Below are positions 48,240 to 61,811 of a DNA stretch of 64,000 nucleotides, piece by piece (the stretch's first letter is position 1; every line of letters begins with the position of its first letter). The DNA is from Struthio camelus. Taxonomy: Eukaryota > Chordata > Aves > Struthioniformes > Struthionidae. The notes beneath the pieces were generated by a model. The model worked only from the letters and a program-made list of their open reading frames with translations. It had not been told where the DNA came from and did no database searches. The position numbers and the translations under genes are program-made. The stretch spans positions 140,826,764 through 140,890,763 of the forward strand of contig NC_090943.1 in NCBI RefSeq assembly GCF_040807025.1, in the 5' to 3' direction.

Positions 48240-50650
48240 AAGCATCCCCTTCAGGGATGCAATCCCATGCAATCCCACTTCCCAGTTTCCTGAATGAGCC
48301 AAGATCTATTCTCTTAAAGTCCAGGGTCTGTACTCCGCTACTCGCCTTCCCACTCCCCTCAGGATCTTGAACTCCACTATTTCGTGGTCACTGCTGTCAA
48401 GGATACTGTTGATGATCACTACCCCAACCAGTTTTTTCTTGTTAGTGAAGAGCAGACCCAACGGTACACCACTCCCTGTTAGCCCGTGCAGTACTTGTAT
48501 TCAGAAATTATCATGGATACCCTGCAGAAATCTCCTTGCATCCCTCCATGTTGCCTTTCCAGCAAATATCAGGGAAGCTAAAGTGCTGCTTGAGAACCAG
48601 GGTCTGTGATCCAAAGACTTCCTCAAGCTGTTTAAAGAGGGGTTTGTCCATTTCCTCACACCAGTAGGGCAGTCTGTAACAAACTCCAGCCACATCACCC
48701 TCACTGGCTTCTCTTCTAATTCGCAACCACATTCTGCCATCCCATGGAGAGCTCCATGAATCTTAGCTGCTCCTTCTTACAGAAAGGGACATCTCCATCT
48801 TTCCTAAAGCACTTGTATCCATCCATCGCAGCACTCCAGTCATGCGAGCTGTCCCACCGCATCTCAGTTATTCCAACAACGCCGCAGCTCTGCCACTGCA
48901 TCCAGAGCTCTAGTTCCCTCTGCTTCTTTCCTCAAATGCAAGCATTTGTGTACATACACTTAAGACAGGTGTCCTTTTACTCTGTTTTAATGTTCCTGAG
49001 GCCTCTCTTGTTCCTGTCATCACGCTGCACCCTTTACTCTTGACCTCTCTCCACCATTATACTTAATTGTGATTCATAATTGCCCTTCCCCATTCTTCCT
49101 GATTCAAAACTCTCCTCCCCATCGTGGCCAGCCTGTTAGCAAAAATGATTTTCCCCCTGCTCTGTCCCATGAGCATGGATCCCACCTTTCCCTAAGAATC
49201 CTTAACTGAAGTCCCATGGTTGTAAAAGCCAAATTCGTGTTGACAACTCCAGCTGTACAACCACTTGCTGACCCACAGGATCTGTCTGCTCCTCCCCAAG
49301 CTTATCTCCTGCATCAACAGGCTTGAGAACATCGCCTGGGCCCTCATCACCAGAGACTTGTAGTCCTCTTGATACACAAAAGGCCTCCCCTGGAAGCGTT
49401 GCTGGTATCAACATGGATAAGCAGCAGGAGGTAGTAGTCCAAGGGCCAGAAAAGCCTCAGCAGTCTCTGCACAATCTCCCAGATCAGATCAGAGCCACTA
49501 GCCAGCAGAAAATCTCCATGGAGAGCAGGTCAGTTCGGCAGATGAGGGCCTCCATCCCCCACGGGACAGAGTCCCCCACAACTACCATTTGCTGCCTCTC
49601 CATGATGCTGCTGCATGTTTCGAGCTTTGCTTGTTTGGATGCCTCCCCAAACACGGCTTTCTCCTCCTTGTCTGTTACCAGAGCACTGAAGCTGTAGGTC
49701 TGAAGGTAGAGAAGAAGCCATCCTCCTATTGCCAGAAGTCACAAGCCTCCGCCTCCAGCCTTTGCCATCATAGGAGTCTCTTTCTGCCACCCACAACCTA
49801 CCCCAGTTTCTGAGGCCTGCTCTTCTGTGCAGCTGATGTTCAAGCTCTTGTCTCTGAAAGTTTCTGTGAAGATGCTGTCCACCTCTTCCATCTTCCCTGA
49901 TGTTGTACAGTCTTGTTCACCTCTTCCCACAGCTTAGTGACACAGCTCATCACCCAGAGCTCACCTACCACAGGCAAGCACATAGTCTCCCTCGCCCAAG
50001 CCCCAAGGAGAGGCACCAGGCACTGCCCGCAGGGCCAGATCTGCAGCGGCGCCCCATCCCTTGGGAGCTCTGTCTCCGCTGCGCTGCAGTAGTTGCTTCA
50101 GAGGTGCTGGTGACTGTGCTCTATGGCATACCACCACCACTGCTGCTAAGTCCCACACTGCCGTCAGCTGAGTCTCCAGCCTCTTGTCCCTTTGGTACAA
50201 ACTACTACTTCTGAGGGCTGCCCTCTGGGATCGCCACTCTGGGCCTGGCAGTTACATAGCTCTCCTCCTCACATTAGTTAAATTTGACCCTTCCTTACCA
50301 GGGCCAGCCTTGCCCAGCAACAGCCGGGATCCAAAGACAGCAGAAGTAGCTCCCAGAAGAGCCAGAAGCAGAGTATAACCTGTGAACAGGAGCCTAAAAA
50401 CCACCCTGGGCACTTGTATGTGCACTACTCCACCAATGGCCATATTTGTTGCTGGTTCATGTTTGCAGCCCTCTGGCTCACTGTGCTCCCTAGGGCCTGG
50501 GAAATGGATGCTATGGCCAGGCACTTGACCCTCCTGGGCAAAGCCTCCACCACCAGCAGGTCCCTTCTCCTGCAACTACGACCCTGCCCAAATGCCTCCT
50601 GAGCACCCTTTGCTTAGCCCACAAGCGCCATCACTGCTGTTACGCTCTTG
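48240..50650 (-). mobile_element. Decayed CR1 LINE 5' fragment: 5' UTR, ORF1 esterase and part of the endonuclease
   Basis: Minus-strand translation shows endonuclease remnants at about 48300-48910: WDSSHDWSAAMDGYKCFRKD, DICW and a degenerate DFN region. Higher up lies CR1 ORF1 at about 49190-49930. VVVGDS near 49570 is the GDS nucleophile motif of the ORF1 SGNH esterase, and FGFYNHGT near 49225 is its C-terminal block. ORF1 esterases are thought to bind the element's RNA or membranes during retrotransposition. Sequence up to about 50650 looks like the CR1 5' region. Many stops and shifts make it inactive. The RT half is missing although CR1 copies are normally 5'-truncated, so the 3' half was probably deleted. 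Boundaries are approximate. Confidence 0.8.
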
Positions 50651-53600
50651 CTGCAATAAAGCCCTTAGTTTCACAATGCAAACTGAATTTCAAGTAAGGC
50701 ATTTCATTTACCATTTTTAAAATGTCTTTTTATATGAAATAACCACAGGTACTTACTATTGGATTGTATCTTGTAGATCTTTCTCACGTGATTAGATTCT
50801 CCTCAAGGAGAGATGCAAGGCGGTCTTTACACTACTAAAATAGTTCTAGCATAAATTTTTCTTTTCTAGGATGTGTGAGAACATTTTTCCCAAAATGTAG
50901 TTCACTACAGCAGTGTAATGTGTTAGAGTTTTAAGGATATCTCACGAAAGTCATAACATCCAAGTTTCAGGTTCTTTTAAAGAAGTGCCCCCACAGCTCT
51001 GGGTATCACAGGGAACAATCAGCCTTATGACCTGAATAAGAGACATTCATTTGGTAAGAAGCCAATATCTCTGAATGGTAAACTGTCTTGAAATGGTTCT
51101 TGCAAATGTAGTTCGGGCCCTGTTGCTATTAAATTCAATGGAAGTTTTCCCACTGAAATAAATTGTTAAGGGTCTAACCATAACAGATCTAGTCACAACA
51201 TGGAGGTTTCCTTAGACAACATTCAGTTCAAGAAAACTCTTCTTTTCTTGAAATGTAGTTTACTCTCTACTTTATGCAAGTTTAAGATGATTACAAGAAC
51301 TTAAAGGCAGGGGGAGGAAGGAGAAGCATAATGCTAACTCAAACAGTCTAAGGACCTAGGTGGATGAGAACACAGGCAGCAGTGCTGCTTGCTTGGATTT
51401 ATTCTCATACTCGCCTTTGTCTTTTTAGCTGTCGCTCCAATCTCTTCTTTCTCTATTGAGAGTGTTTACCTATTGACTAGCCACAGGCCTTCTTGCTTAG
51501 AACAGCCCTGGATTTTATTTGGGCTTCTTGTAAACCATTGTTTTATTGCCCTGACTGGCTATTGCATCTTGTATAAATAGTTCTCAGGAGTTTGTTTTGG
51601 GGTTTGCTTAATGTTTGCAATGATTGTCAAGAGCATTTAGGCAGCACAGTCTGAACAATTGAGAGGGTGGGCTGGATAGCTTAAAGGAGCATTATCAACT
51701 TGGAGATCATTAAAATTAGTTATCTATGTTATAAACGCCATCAATTATTAGAACTATTCAGTTTTAGTATCTTCTATTCATGCATTTTCTGAGACTTGGA
51801 GGGTTTTTTTTTTTTTAAATACACTTTACTTGGATAGAAAAATTAAAGAGATTTCATATAGCCATTCCAGTACAGAATCGGCCATACTGTTATTAAGACC
51901 TGCACATTATAAATATAGTTTATTAGTGTTAGCTTTCTTTTTCTCTAGCATCTTCCAAGAAATCTCATTGTGAAAAATACTCACAACATTGCAGGAAGCT
52001 GTTTACATTTAAATCCAAATTATTTTAAAAAAAATTAAAAAAAAAAATTCTGCATACTGGTCAGAGGTCCACCAATTTTCTTTTCAGCAAGTCATTTGGT
52101 AAAAGCCAACAATTAAAAAGCTTTTACAAAACCTACATGCCAATATTGATCTCACTATACTGTAGAACAGTATATATGAACTACAGAAGGGCTAATCATG
52201 TGCAGATGATTGAATTCAGTGAGAGGTTTGCCATTGATTTCTGTGAAAAAAATGATTCTTTAAGTATGCTCACAGAATACCCACTGAGATGAATATATGG
52301 AAATTAAAATCTCTATAAAAGCGAGTTATGCTAGAAAAGGACACCACTTTAACTAAATTCGTTTTAAAATTGATTTGTTCCACTCAGTGCTAATGCCTGG
52401 AATAGACACATATAAATTGATTTAAAACTAAATTCAACCAATAAAAGCACAGTGTAAATTGATATAAGCGTATGCGGTGTACTTTGGGTTAATCAGGTCT
52501 AGTTAAAATCAATTTTCAGTGGAATTTTGCACGGCAGACAAGGCCTAAGACACCTCACTGTCTTTTTTTTTTAGCTGAACACTAAATTGAGGGAGAAATT
52601 CTTCTAGCTAAATAGGAGCCAAAAGTTTGGCAGAGTTCAGTCTGTTCAGTATATCTACAAATATTTATATTGACTGTAAGTAGACAAGCTTCCCAGCATC
52701 CACTGGTCCTGGCTCCCTCAATATCCTTAAATGAGGGGACATTTAGCTACTCAGTCTAAAGGCCTTTGGACAGTACAGCACTTATTGTGAAATGTGTTGT
52801 TTGGGTTAACTGAATGTCTCTGTCACTTGTTTCCCAGAGAGGATTTGAAAGTTATATATGTTTAGCAACTACTGTATGCAAAAGACAAATGGATTTCCAC
52901 ATGGTCTCATGATCTGCTGGGAAACTGTCTCTCTCTATGACTTGAAAAAGTGCAGAACAAAAAAGAAGCGAAGAAGAAAAAACAATAGATAAGAAAGCCT
53001 TTGTGTTCTGGAAAAGAGATGGATTTTGTTGTTATTTTTTGGAATGTTTGGGTTTTTCCTGCCAAAGGCTTGCTTCTCTGTTCCTTTATCCCCTACGAGG
53101 TTTGCCCCGTCAGCACTGTCAGTATAAAATACCAACAAGCGAGAAAAATAGCAGCTCCTCCTCACTTTGCATAGCTATAATTGTTTGTGTAAGGGCATTT
53201 AGCTTTAAAAAAATCAATTAGACTGTCCATAAAACCTGAGGTAAGCAGGTAAAAGATCACCTGAGTGGATCTGCATGCTGGAATTACTCAAGTGACAGCT
53301 TAAAAGCTAAGGTCTCAGTGCTCTACATGCTAAACTGTTACAGTCTAAGTAAAAACATAAAGGACGTAGTTCTTGACTTAATTTGCACAGTGCATATCCA
53401 AAAACAAATTTAGAAATGTAACTAGCCACTTACAGATTTAGTCACGTAAAATAGTATTAAACGGAGCGTGGGCATCTAATACTCAGAGCTATTCACAGCG
53501 CCTGCTCACTACCACCATCCATCCTGAAGGCATCTAAACTCAATTGGCATTGGTATTCAGAACCATACATTTCCCCACAGGAGTAGCAGTATGTGTAGAA

Positions 53601-54570
53601 ATGTCTCAGTCCACACAAGTAGCTGTCTAGCACCCATCTACTCTCAGATGTCACACATATATTGATATCACTATACGTCTACAAGGCATTACCAGGCACT
53701 GCACCATGGCCATTGAAGGTGTTCAACAGACATGACCTGGAATCCTTCTTTCCTTGGGAAACTACATTTGACTGGAAAGTGGGAAATCAGAAACCATTTC
53801 TCACCAGCCTTTGGAGATCCAAACCCTCACCTGACATCTCCCCGAAACAGCGGATGCTGCAGGGCCCAGGCTCTCAGAGAGCCGGGCAGCAAACACCCTC
53901 CCTGTACGGTCACCTGTATTGTCAGGAATGCAGGAGCCAGGGAAGCAATCAGGCTCTAAAGAGACTATAAACCTGTGAATTTTTATCATGAGCTAAAGGT
54001 CACTACTGGCCTTATATACAAGTATACCTCAAAAATTCTGTTAGTGTAACCTCCTTCTCAGCTCCTCCGCTTTTGCGTAGTGATTCTGAGCCCCTCTGTA
54101 GGTTTTCTGACTAACTGGGAGTTGCTAACTACGTGTAGTTCCTAATGGGTACACAACTCTTGGAGGGCCCAGGCAATCACTGCTGCAGGTACGAATGCTA
54201 CAAGCGCCTAGGAGGGATAAAGTTGCTGCCCAGAAGCATAGGTAGTTAGCTGTTCCTGAGCTGGTGGAAACATTCACCTCGGACTTCTCCCCAAAATCCT
54301 GTTCAGGGTTGTGGCCGTGCTGTACACCACAGGGCAACTTTGTGATGCTAAGCGTTGAGCTGAGGACTGCATAAAGTTAATCAGTAGAAAATGCTAGCCA
54401 CAGGGATATACCTGAGGCCCTGCCGCTCTCCAGAGAGGCCTGTAAGATGCTCCTATATCTATCCACACAGTATTTTCTCTCCCATAGGTGGAGACCTAGT
54501 AGAGAAAAAGTCTACATTTTACCTAAAAACCTAACAATTGATAATATTCAACACCTATATACAAACTATA
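50651..54570. other. No recognised gene (50.65-54.57 kb)
   Basis: AT-rich sequence between two CR1 elements, probably intronic if the CLC gene continues to the right. CAATGGAAGTTTTCCCACTG near 51140 resembles old sauropsid repeats. Confidence 0.45.
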
Positions 54571-56120
54571 TCACAGAATCACAGAATCACAGAATCGTTT
54601 AGGTTGGAGGGGACCTCTGGAGATCATCTAGTCCAACCTCCCTGCTCAAGCAGGGTCACCTAGAGCATATTGCCCAGGATCACATCCAGACGGGTTTTGA
54701 ATATCTCCAGGGAAGGAGACTCCACCACCCCTCTGGGCAACCTGTTCCAATGCTCTGTCACCCTCACAGTGAAGAAGTTTTTTCTCAGGTTCAGATGGAA
54801 CTTCCTGTGGTTCAGTTTCTGCCCATTGCCTCTTGTCCTGTTGCTGGGCACCACGGAGAAGAGGCTGGCCCCATCCTCTTGACACTCCCCCTTCAGATAC
54901 TTGTACACGTTGATGAGATCACCTCTCAATCTTCTCTTCTCCAGGCTGAACAGGCCCAGCTCTCGCAGTCTTTCTTCATAGGAGAGATGCTCCAGCCCTC
55001 TAATCATCTTGGTAGCCCTCCGCTGGACTCTCTCCAGCAGTGCCATGTCTCTCTTGTACTGGGGAGCCCAGAACTGGACACAGTACTCCAGGTGAGGCCT
55101 CACCAGGGCTGAATAGAGGGGCAGGATCACCTCCCTCCACCTGCTGGCAACACTCTGCCTAATGCACCCTAGGATCCCATTGGCCTTCTTGGCCACAAGG
55201 GCACACTGCTGGCTCATGTTTAACTTGTTGTCCACCAGCACTCCCAGGTCCTTCTCGGCAGAGCTACTTTCCAACAGGTCAGTCCCCAGCCTGTACTGGT
55301 GCATGGGATTATTCCTGCCTAGGTGCAGGACCTTGCACTTGCCTTTGTTGAACTTCATGAGGTTCCTCTCCGCCCACCTCTCCAGCCTGTCCAGGTCCCT
55401 CTGAATGGCAGCACAGTCTTCTGGTGTGTCAGCCACTCCCCCCAGTTTAGTATCATCAGCAAACTTGCTGAGGGTGCACTCTGTCCCTTCCTCCAGGTCA
55501 TTGATGAATATATTGAACAAGACTGGGCCCAGGACTGACCCCTGGGGGACACCACTAGCCACAGGCCTCCAACTTGACTCTGCGCCATTCACCACAACCC
55601 TCTGAGCTCGGCCATCCAGCCAGTTCTCAAGCCACCTCACCGTCCACTCATCTAGCACACACTTCCTGAGCTTACCTAGGAGGATGTGATGGGAGACAGT
55701 GTCAAAAGCCTTGCTGAAGTCCAGGGAGACAACATCCACTGCTCTGCCCTCATCTACCCAGCCAGTCATTCTGTCATAGAAGGCTATCAGATTGGTCAAG
55801 CATGATTTCCCTTTGGTGAATCCATGCTGACTACTCCTGATCACCTTCTTGTCCTCCAGATGCTTAGTGATGACCTCCAGGATGAGCTGTTCCATCACCT
55901 TTCCCGGGATGGAGGTGAGGCTGACAGGCCTGTAGTTTCCTGGCTCCTCCTTCTTGCCCTTTTTGAAGACTGGCGTGACATTGGCTTTCTTCCAGTCCTC
56001 AGGCACCTCTCCTGATCTCCAGGACCTTTCAAAGATGATGGAGAGAGGCCTAGCGATAACATCTGCCAGCTCCCTCAGCACTCGTGGGTGCATCCCATCG
56101 GGGCCCATGGATTTGTGGAT
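54571..56120 (-). mobile_element. CR1 LINE, 5'-truncated, with uninterrupted reverse transcriptase frame
   Basis: The 3' terminus at 54571 has three CACAGAAT units, the tandem octamer typical of CR1. A single minus-strand frame from the 5' truncation to 54660 encodes 482 codons without a stop. It includes the RT palm motifs PQGSVLGP and FADDTKLGG, the thumb, and the conserved C-terminal [19 protein letters not shown]-type segment. The endonuclease and ORF1 are absent, so it cannot move by itself. The open frame and clean tail suggest a younger insertion than the copies at 24 kb and 48 kb. Sequence right of 56120 is unrelated, and no flanking duplication was found. Confidence 0.94.
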
Positions 56121-58256
56121 ATGTCAGAATAGACATCCGCATTTACAGGTCATTTGTACCTGCAGTACTCATACACCCATGAATGTGTATAAATGTATAC
56201 AGAGATAAAGATACAGAGATGGATTAGCGATCTTGATATGTAAGACAATTTTACATACATATGACTTCTTATTACTGTATTCAGAATGGGAATGATTCAG
56301 TTATCTTTTCATTCTCCAAATTACTATCTGAGCCCATACGAATCTTCTCTTAAAAAAATGTTAAGTCTGTGCAAAATCCATCTCCTCTGGCATTATAACC
56401 GACCAGAGGCAAAGAAAGCCGTTTCTCAAAACGACACCCGCACAAGCTATTTAAATTCAAAGACGTGTTCCAAACAAACTTCCATAGGAATAAAGTGAGA
56501 GAAGCAAATTGTGCGCTAAAATAAATACCTCATGATCTTAGCATAATCGAAAAAATGGTGAAATGAATATTCTCCGGATAGATCATTGCTGAACAATTTC
56601 CAAGGGAAATTTGCAAAATACTAAACTGACTCTTGCCGTTCAAATGCAATAACATGATGAGTTTCTTGTAAGCCTACGCCAAAAAAACTAATCCAAACTG
56701 GAAAGAAGAGAGGAAAGCTCCTATGAGAGCATTTTTATAAAAGCTTCATTCAGAGCCTCCACCCTCATGCACTGTACCAGCCACCTTAGCTTTTCCACTC
56801 TGCCTGATCCAAGAAAGCACCAAGTAGTATCAGAATTGCTGACTTTAAAGCTTTTGGGAACAGAGAGTGATAGCAATATATGTTTTAATAATCAGCCACA
56901 GTTTATCAGATGACCTTTTAAGCAAAATGAGGTACAGATTTAGGCCTAAAAGACCGTAAGAGGAGTAAACTAAAATAATACAGATGAAAAAATATGAAAA
57001 GATAGATTTCAAATAGCTCTGTACCTCCAAGAATCAGGCACTTTCTAACGGAAAAGGATAGTCAGGTTATTAAAACATAACGCTGGGTAACTGGAGATAC
57101 AGATTATTTCCTGTTCCCAGCCCAGTAAATAAACGTTTTTGACACTTACAACCAGGATTTCAAGCAAAGGCACTTCTCCTTTCAGCTGTACAACAAACTG
57201 CCTTAGAAAAGGCATTTAAACCCTCAAACTTCAGCATTCCCCTTTCTAAAACAAAGCTAGCCCATTTGTTGCCCTTATGTCACAAGGATATTGGGAACCA
57301 TAATTAATTATTTATAAAAAAATACTGCAAACTATTACACAGCCTTCTACATGTATTCATCATACTAAAAAAATCTTTCTTTAACTAAAACCCCTGCTCT
57401 CTAAGTACCATTCATGTGTAGTTCATGTTTTTGCCTAGTTTATGACTTACAGCAAGGAATCATCATTACAAACGAAGGATATGCGTGTACTTACATCCCA
57501 GTTAAAAACAAGGACATGAATGTCAGTACTACACTCTTCCAGGAAATGAGTGGTGGTCTATCTGCACCTGACAGTATATTTATAATGAAACACACTCAAT
57601 ATATATATCCCAAATTCTAGGAAAAGATTTTATGAGTCCCACTCGTTTTCTTTCTCTCTTTCCTTATCCCCAACACTAGGGCTCTTTTCAGCCTCCTCAG
57701 GCTCTTTCCATCTGCTACCACTTTCATCTCCCACTCACCTACTGTCACAAATCCACTTACTGAATGGCAGCAGCTAATAAAACTATGCTTATGACTTTAT
57801 GGCTTGCCATAAAACTACTCCACTCTGTGCCCCTTTTTGCCTCACTTTTGCTATGGCTCTGCATATATTCAGTGTACCGCAGAACAAGCTTCCCTTGTGA
57901 TTGTATGGAATAGCATTTAACGGCTTTCCAAAACTGATATTATTTCTGAAAAGGATATTTCATTTCTCAAATGTGTAAAAATTCACTAAAGTTTTTTGTG
58001 CCATCTGTTTCGTCTTTTGTAAGTAAACAATTCTTTTCATCATGACAATCCCTATGACAAACTACTAATATTTATGCGGATGTAGCAACGCTCTCAAGAA
58101 CAGAAAAAGTGGCACAAACGTATCATCAGCAAAGAGAATTCATTTCAGCTTGAGGTGAACTCAGAAGCAGTCCTAAGCGCAACAATAAAGATACTATCCT
58201 TACGTGAAACTCAAGAACACTGAAATGTCAATATAACTATTAAATGAATTGATGTC
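56121..58256. other. No confident gene (56.1-58.3 kb)
   Basis: One minus-strand 48-bp segment (57150-57197) resembles the CLC linker before CBS1, but its phase does not fit; it is discussed in the findings. Otherwise only short frames. Confidence 0.4.
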
Positions 58257-58257
58257 T

Positions 58258-58488
58258 TTATTCCAATATGCAACAAAGACTCCTAGGGGACTTCAGTGAG
58301 CTTTGAGTCAGAGTCACCATTACTTGAATGAATTCAAACAGTTGTTCAACGACTTCTTCACGAGAACGGGTTTGTGTGAGCAGCCCTTCCACCGGCACAG
58401 CTGGATTTCCAGTGGGCTTGGCTGTTTTTAAGTGGAAACTGTCAGTATCTGCCAACTGGAGGCCAGACACCAGAGCAGACTTAACCAA
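58258..58488 (-). other. Possible 3' terminal exon with an overlapping poly(A) signal
   Basis: A minus-strand open frame ends with a TAA at 58258-58260 that lies inside an AATAAA hexamer (58257-58262). The C-terminal part reads SREEVVEQLFEFIQVMVTL and is less low-complexity than the surrounding chance frames. Possible acceptors (AAAACAG, AAATCCAG) lie within the frame. I do not recognise the peptide. Chance is a real alternative, since AATAAA is frequent in AT-rich DNA. Confidence 0.2.
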
Positions 58489-60289
58489 TTAGTGGAATAC
58501 CCCATCCGGTGGCTAGACGCGCTCTGTGTGCACGCGCGCTCCACCTCCGTGCTACCACATCTAAAAGCTGCACTGGGACCCACACAGGCCACAGGTAGCG
58601 TGTCCGCTCAGGTGAGCCAAAAGGGAGTCTCCTCCTCGCTAGGCCAGCAGAAGCTGTGCTGAGTTTCCCACAGCTGAAAGTCGCTGCGCGCACGTTTGGC
58701 ATAAGGGCCTACAGGAGGTTGGATTGGCTCATTCACCGTCAGTCAGTTAAGTCTGAAATACGAGTTATTAGTTCCATATGCTGCTACAGTGCATTTCCTT
58801 CTGTGGAAAGTGTGCAGAAGTCACTTCTTTCAGTTTTACAGGACTCCCCAGAAACGGAAAACACATCAAGAGTCGGCGTGGATTTGTCATCCTCCCTGAT
58901 CATCAAGCAAGCTGCAGCAGTAACAAAGGTATCTGCGGAAAGAATTCTCCGTGATCCAAAAAGGTCCCGTCTTACCCTGACTAATGGCGCACTAACATAC
59001 AACGGCTGACTCACAATGCACCTTAAAGCAAGAACCAGCACCTCACACTAAGTTCCTGTCCTTTGTCACAACATGCCCAACGCTTGCATCAGGCTTGCCA
59101 ATCACATTATGATCCCATTCGCACGCTAACTTGGACTTTGCTTTAAACGGGTAAGAGGAGACCTGCTTTGTGACAGAAACAAGAATAGGCTAACTGCTTT
59201 GAAACTAACTCATTATATTTGATCTGCCTATTTGTGCCTCCAAACTCTCTTCCTAAGGTTTTCACCAACAGCTCCAAACTAGTCTTTGGAACGTTTAAGG
59301 CTGTTTCCTTTAAAAATTTCTCTACAGGAAAACCATTTTTGTCACCACTTCTGAGCTATAGAGCAGGTCACGAAGCTGCATCTATCTGAGAATTTAGAGT
59401 ATAACATTTGCCTTCACATTTGTAAATTCAAAATGTTTTCCTTCTGGCAAACAGTGGTCATGAGCTACATATAATCCTGGCCAAATATGCTATTTAAAAT
59501 TTGCATGTTCCAAGGGGGGAAAACTCCAGTTTAAGTCATTCATGAGAAAGTGGAGGGATGGAGAGAATTCAGACCAAAGCTGAGCTTGCAGTATTCAGAA
59601 GTATCAGAAACTATCAGCTCTTAGAGCCTGAAAACTTTCTAGTGTAAAATATTTCACACTCATGGAAAGGTAGTTGTACAAATGTATAGGCTCTGTGTAA
59701 ACATTATAGTATTTACAAGCTTCTCCAAGGATTTCAGTGAGAAAGTTTGTTGGCTTCTCTTCCCTACCCTTGCAGTTATTTTTCTGTATTTATGCCTTTA
59801 TTCTGTATATTTGGTTCTGCGGACTGCAGCGACTACCAATACCCTTCCAAGCGCAGCAGGTGAGCAGCAAGGTGGTGGTCAGCCTCTAGCGCTTCCTATC
59901 AAAGGAGTGTCCTGCTGGTAAGGTCTCCATGAGACCCCTCTCAGCCAGTTCCCAGTGGTTTCCCATCAGCAGCTCTTAACCTTGAGGGCATAGTGCCAGC
60001 TCCATCTCTCACTCTAGATATTTTAGGAAAAGGAATAGCTAACAGTGGGAAAGGCTTATTTTAGGTTGGAGGAAGGGTTATGTCTGCTGGTATTTACTGT
60101 AGCATGGGAAGAGTAATTTGTTTTATTTGCTCAGATTCCACTCTAAAAATAAGCAGCAAGTCAACTAGAATCTTGGGCACCTTTATACAGTTTTACCAAT
60201 CTAAACAAAGTCGCTTCAACTGATGTGGTATCTTCAGATAGTAGCCTCACTAAACAGTCATTAAAGTAGGTCAAAAATCAGCTTCTAGC
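58489..60289. other. Locally CpG-richer sequence, no recognised gene
   Basis: CpG dinucleotides cluster at 58505-58700 (CGCGCGCT and CGCTGCGCGCACG). Frames at 58656-59009 (+) and 58784-59041 (-) mirror each other and have no recognised domain. Confidence 0.4.
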
Positions 60290-60500
60290 ATTCACAAGAA
60301 ATTTTGCCCTTACATAGAACTTTTCATTTAAGAACTTAACAATACTTTATAAAGATAACAGAGGCTAAAGGCCACATGACATGTATAAGCACTATTTCGC
60401 CTTTTGTAACTGAGAAAGCTGAGAAATAAATTGGTTTGGCCAAAGCAATATAATGACAAGGGGCAGACAGAGAAGTGTGGCTCCCTTGCAAGCCCCTATT
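60290..60500 (+). repeat. MIR-like SINE fragment
   Basis: CATAGAACTTTTCATTTAAG, ACAATACTTTATAAAG, AACTGAGAAAGCTGAGAAAT and TGGCCAAAGCAATATAATGA follow the amniote MIR-like consensus order (cacttttcat, caaagcactttaca, actgaggcac, gcccaaggtca). Confidence 0.6.
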
Positions 60501-61811
60501 ATTGCCATAAAGCCTTCCTCTTTCTATCTTACAAGAATATTTATATTAACACTAATTCACTGTTTACGTGTGACTTTTTTCCTAAAAGATGTTATTCAGT
60601 TTTGAAAACTGAAATCACTTTAAATTAAACTGAAATTGTGCATGAACTCTAACATTAAAAAACTTGGAGAAAACAGCATCTCTGAAGGTTAAGGCTGAAA
60701 AGGCCCATTCGTTCATTTTTGTAGACAACTCTATGCCACTGAGTGTGGTCTTTCACCCAAATCCTGTAAAGGAAGATAAGTAGATCTCCTGCAAATTACA
60801 AAGTGAAATAGCCTTGTTCATCACCACCTGTCAGATAGCAAAAAGTAAACCAAAAACATTAAGTATTCAGGTTAATATAAAGCAGTAACTGTGTCTGGCT
60901 GGAAGTTCACCTTTCATTCACATTCAATTAAGACAACCTTCTTCACACAGATTCACGTCCACTAAATAGTCACCTTTTTTTGGAACAGTTCTGGACAACT
61001 TGAAATCAAGCACAGTCTGAAGGCATGAGCACTGTTAAACAGCCTAATGTTGGCCCCCTTCCAGATAAACAATCATGTGGGAGACAGGCTGGACTTTCCC
61101 ACAGATTTCTGTGGGAGCTGGGGCAGGGCAGGAGGGTACGATAAGTCCTTTCACCCATCCCCTGTTAGCACCACCCGTCTCATGTTAAAAACAAGGCAAA
61201 GCCGCGCTGCTACTCTTCAGTGCACGTAAAGCTACATCTGGCTCTGCCATAGTATTTTTGTCAGAAGGCCAATACTGCAGTTTATGGCTTCATACAGTTG
61301 CTTCTCAGGTAATGGAATCATACTAAATTTAAAACCCCAGCACAGAAGAATAGGCAAAAAGGGACTAAAAATGGTTCTTTGCTGTGTTTGTATAAGTCTG
61401 ACATAGAGGCTGCTTAGATCCCAAATGTAATTTTAATAAATCTCACCCACATCTCAACACCTCCCCTCCATCACTTCTGTAGCAGCCAGGGTTCTCCCCA
61501 ACAAAGTATGGCCTTGTTACAGCAGCTCCCTTTTTCCTTTGTGCAGCCAGAACAGGATCCAGCTTCTACCGCAAACACTCTACAAAAGATGGGCTCGATG
61601 CCCTCTGATGGGAAAACATTGCCAAGTCCACCCCCTAATGATGCCTCTCAGGATGAAAGCTAAGCAGTCATGAAACACACTGGCTTTTAAAAGAGGCTAG
61701 GTGGGATGCACCACGTGCATCGTGGTAAGTTGTCTTTGAATGAACGTTTGTGTCAGCAAGATGAGTAAGGAATCTTTTAGTTTAGTTGTTACTAGTCTAG
61801 TCTGGGCCCAA

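Noticed and set aside
57491-57580. Possible CLC first transmembrane exon (SWKSVVLTFMSLFLTG, minus strand, followed by GTAAGT)
   Set aside because: Only W, L and TG agree with CLC TM1. It lies about 300 bp from the linker-like segment, which leaves no room for the channel core, so at least one of the two is chance.
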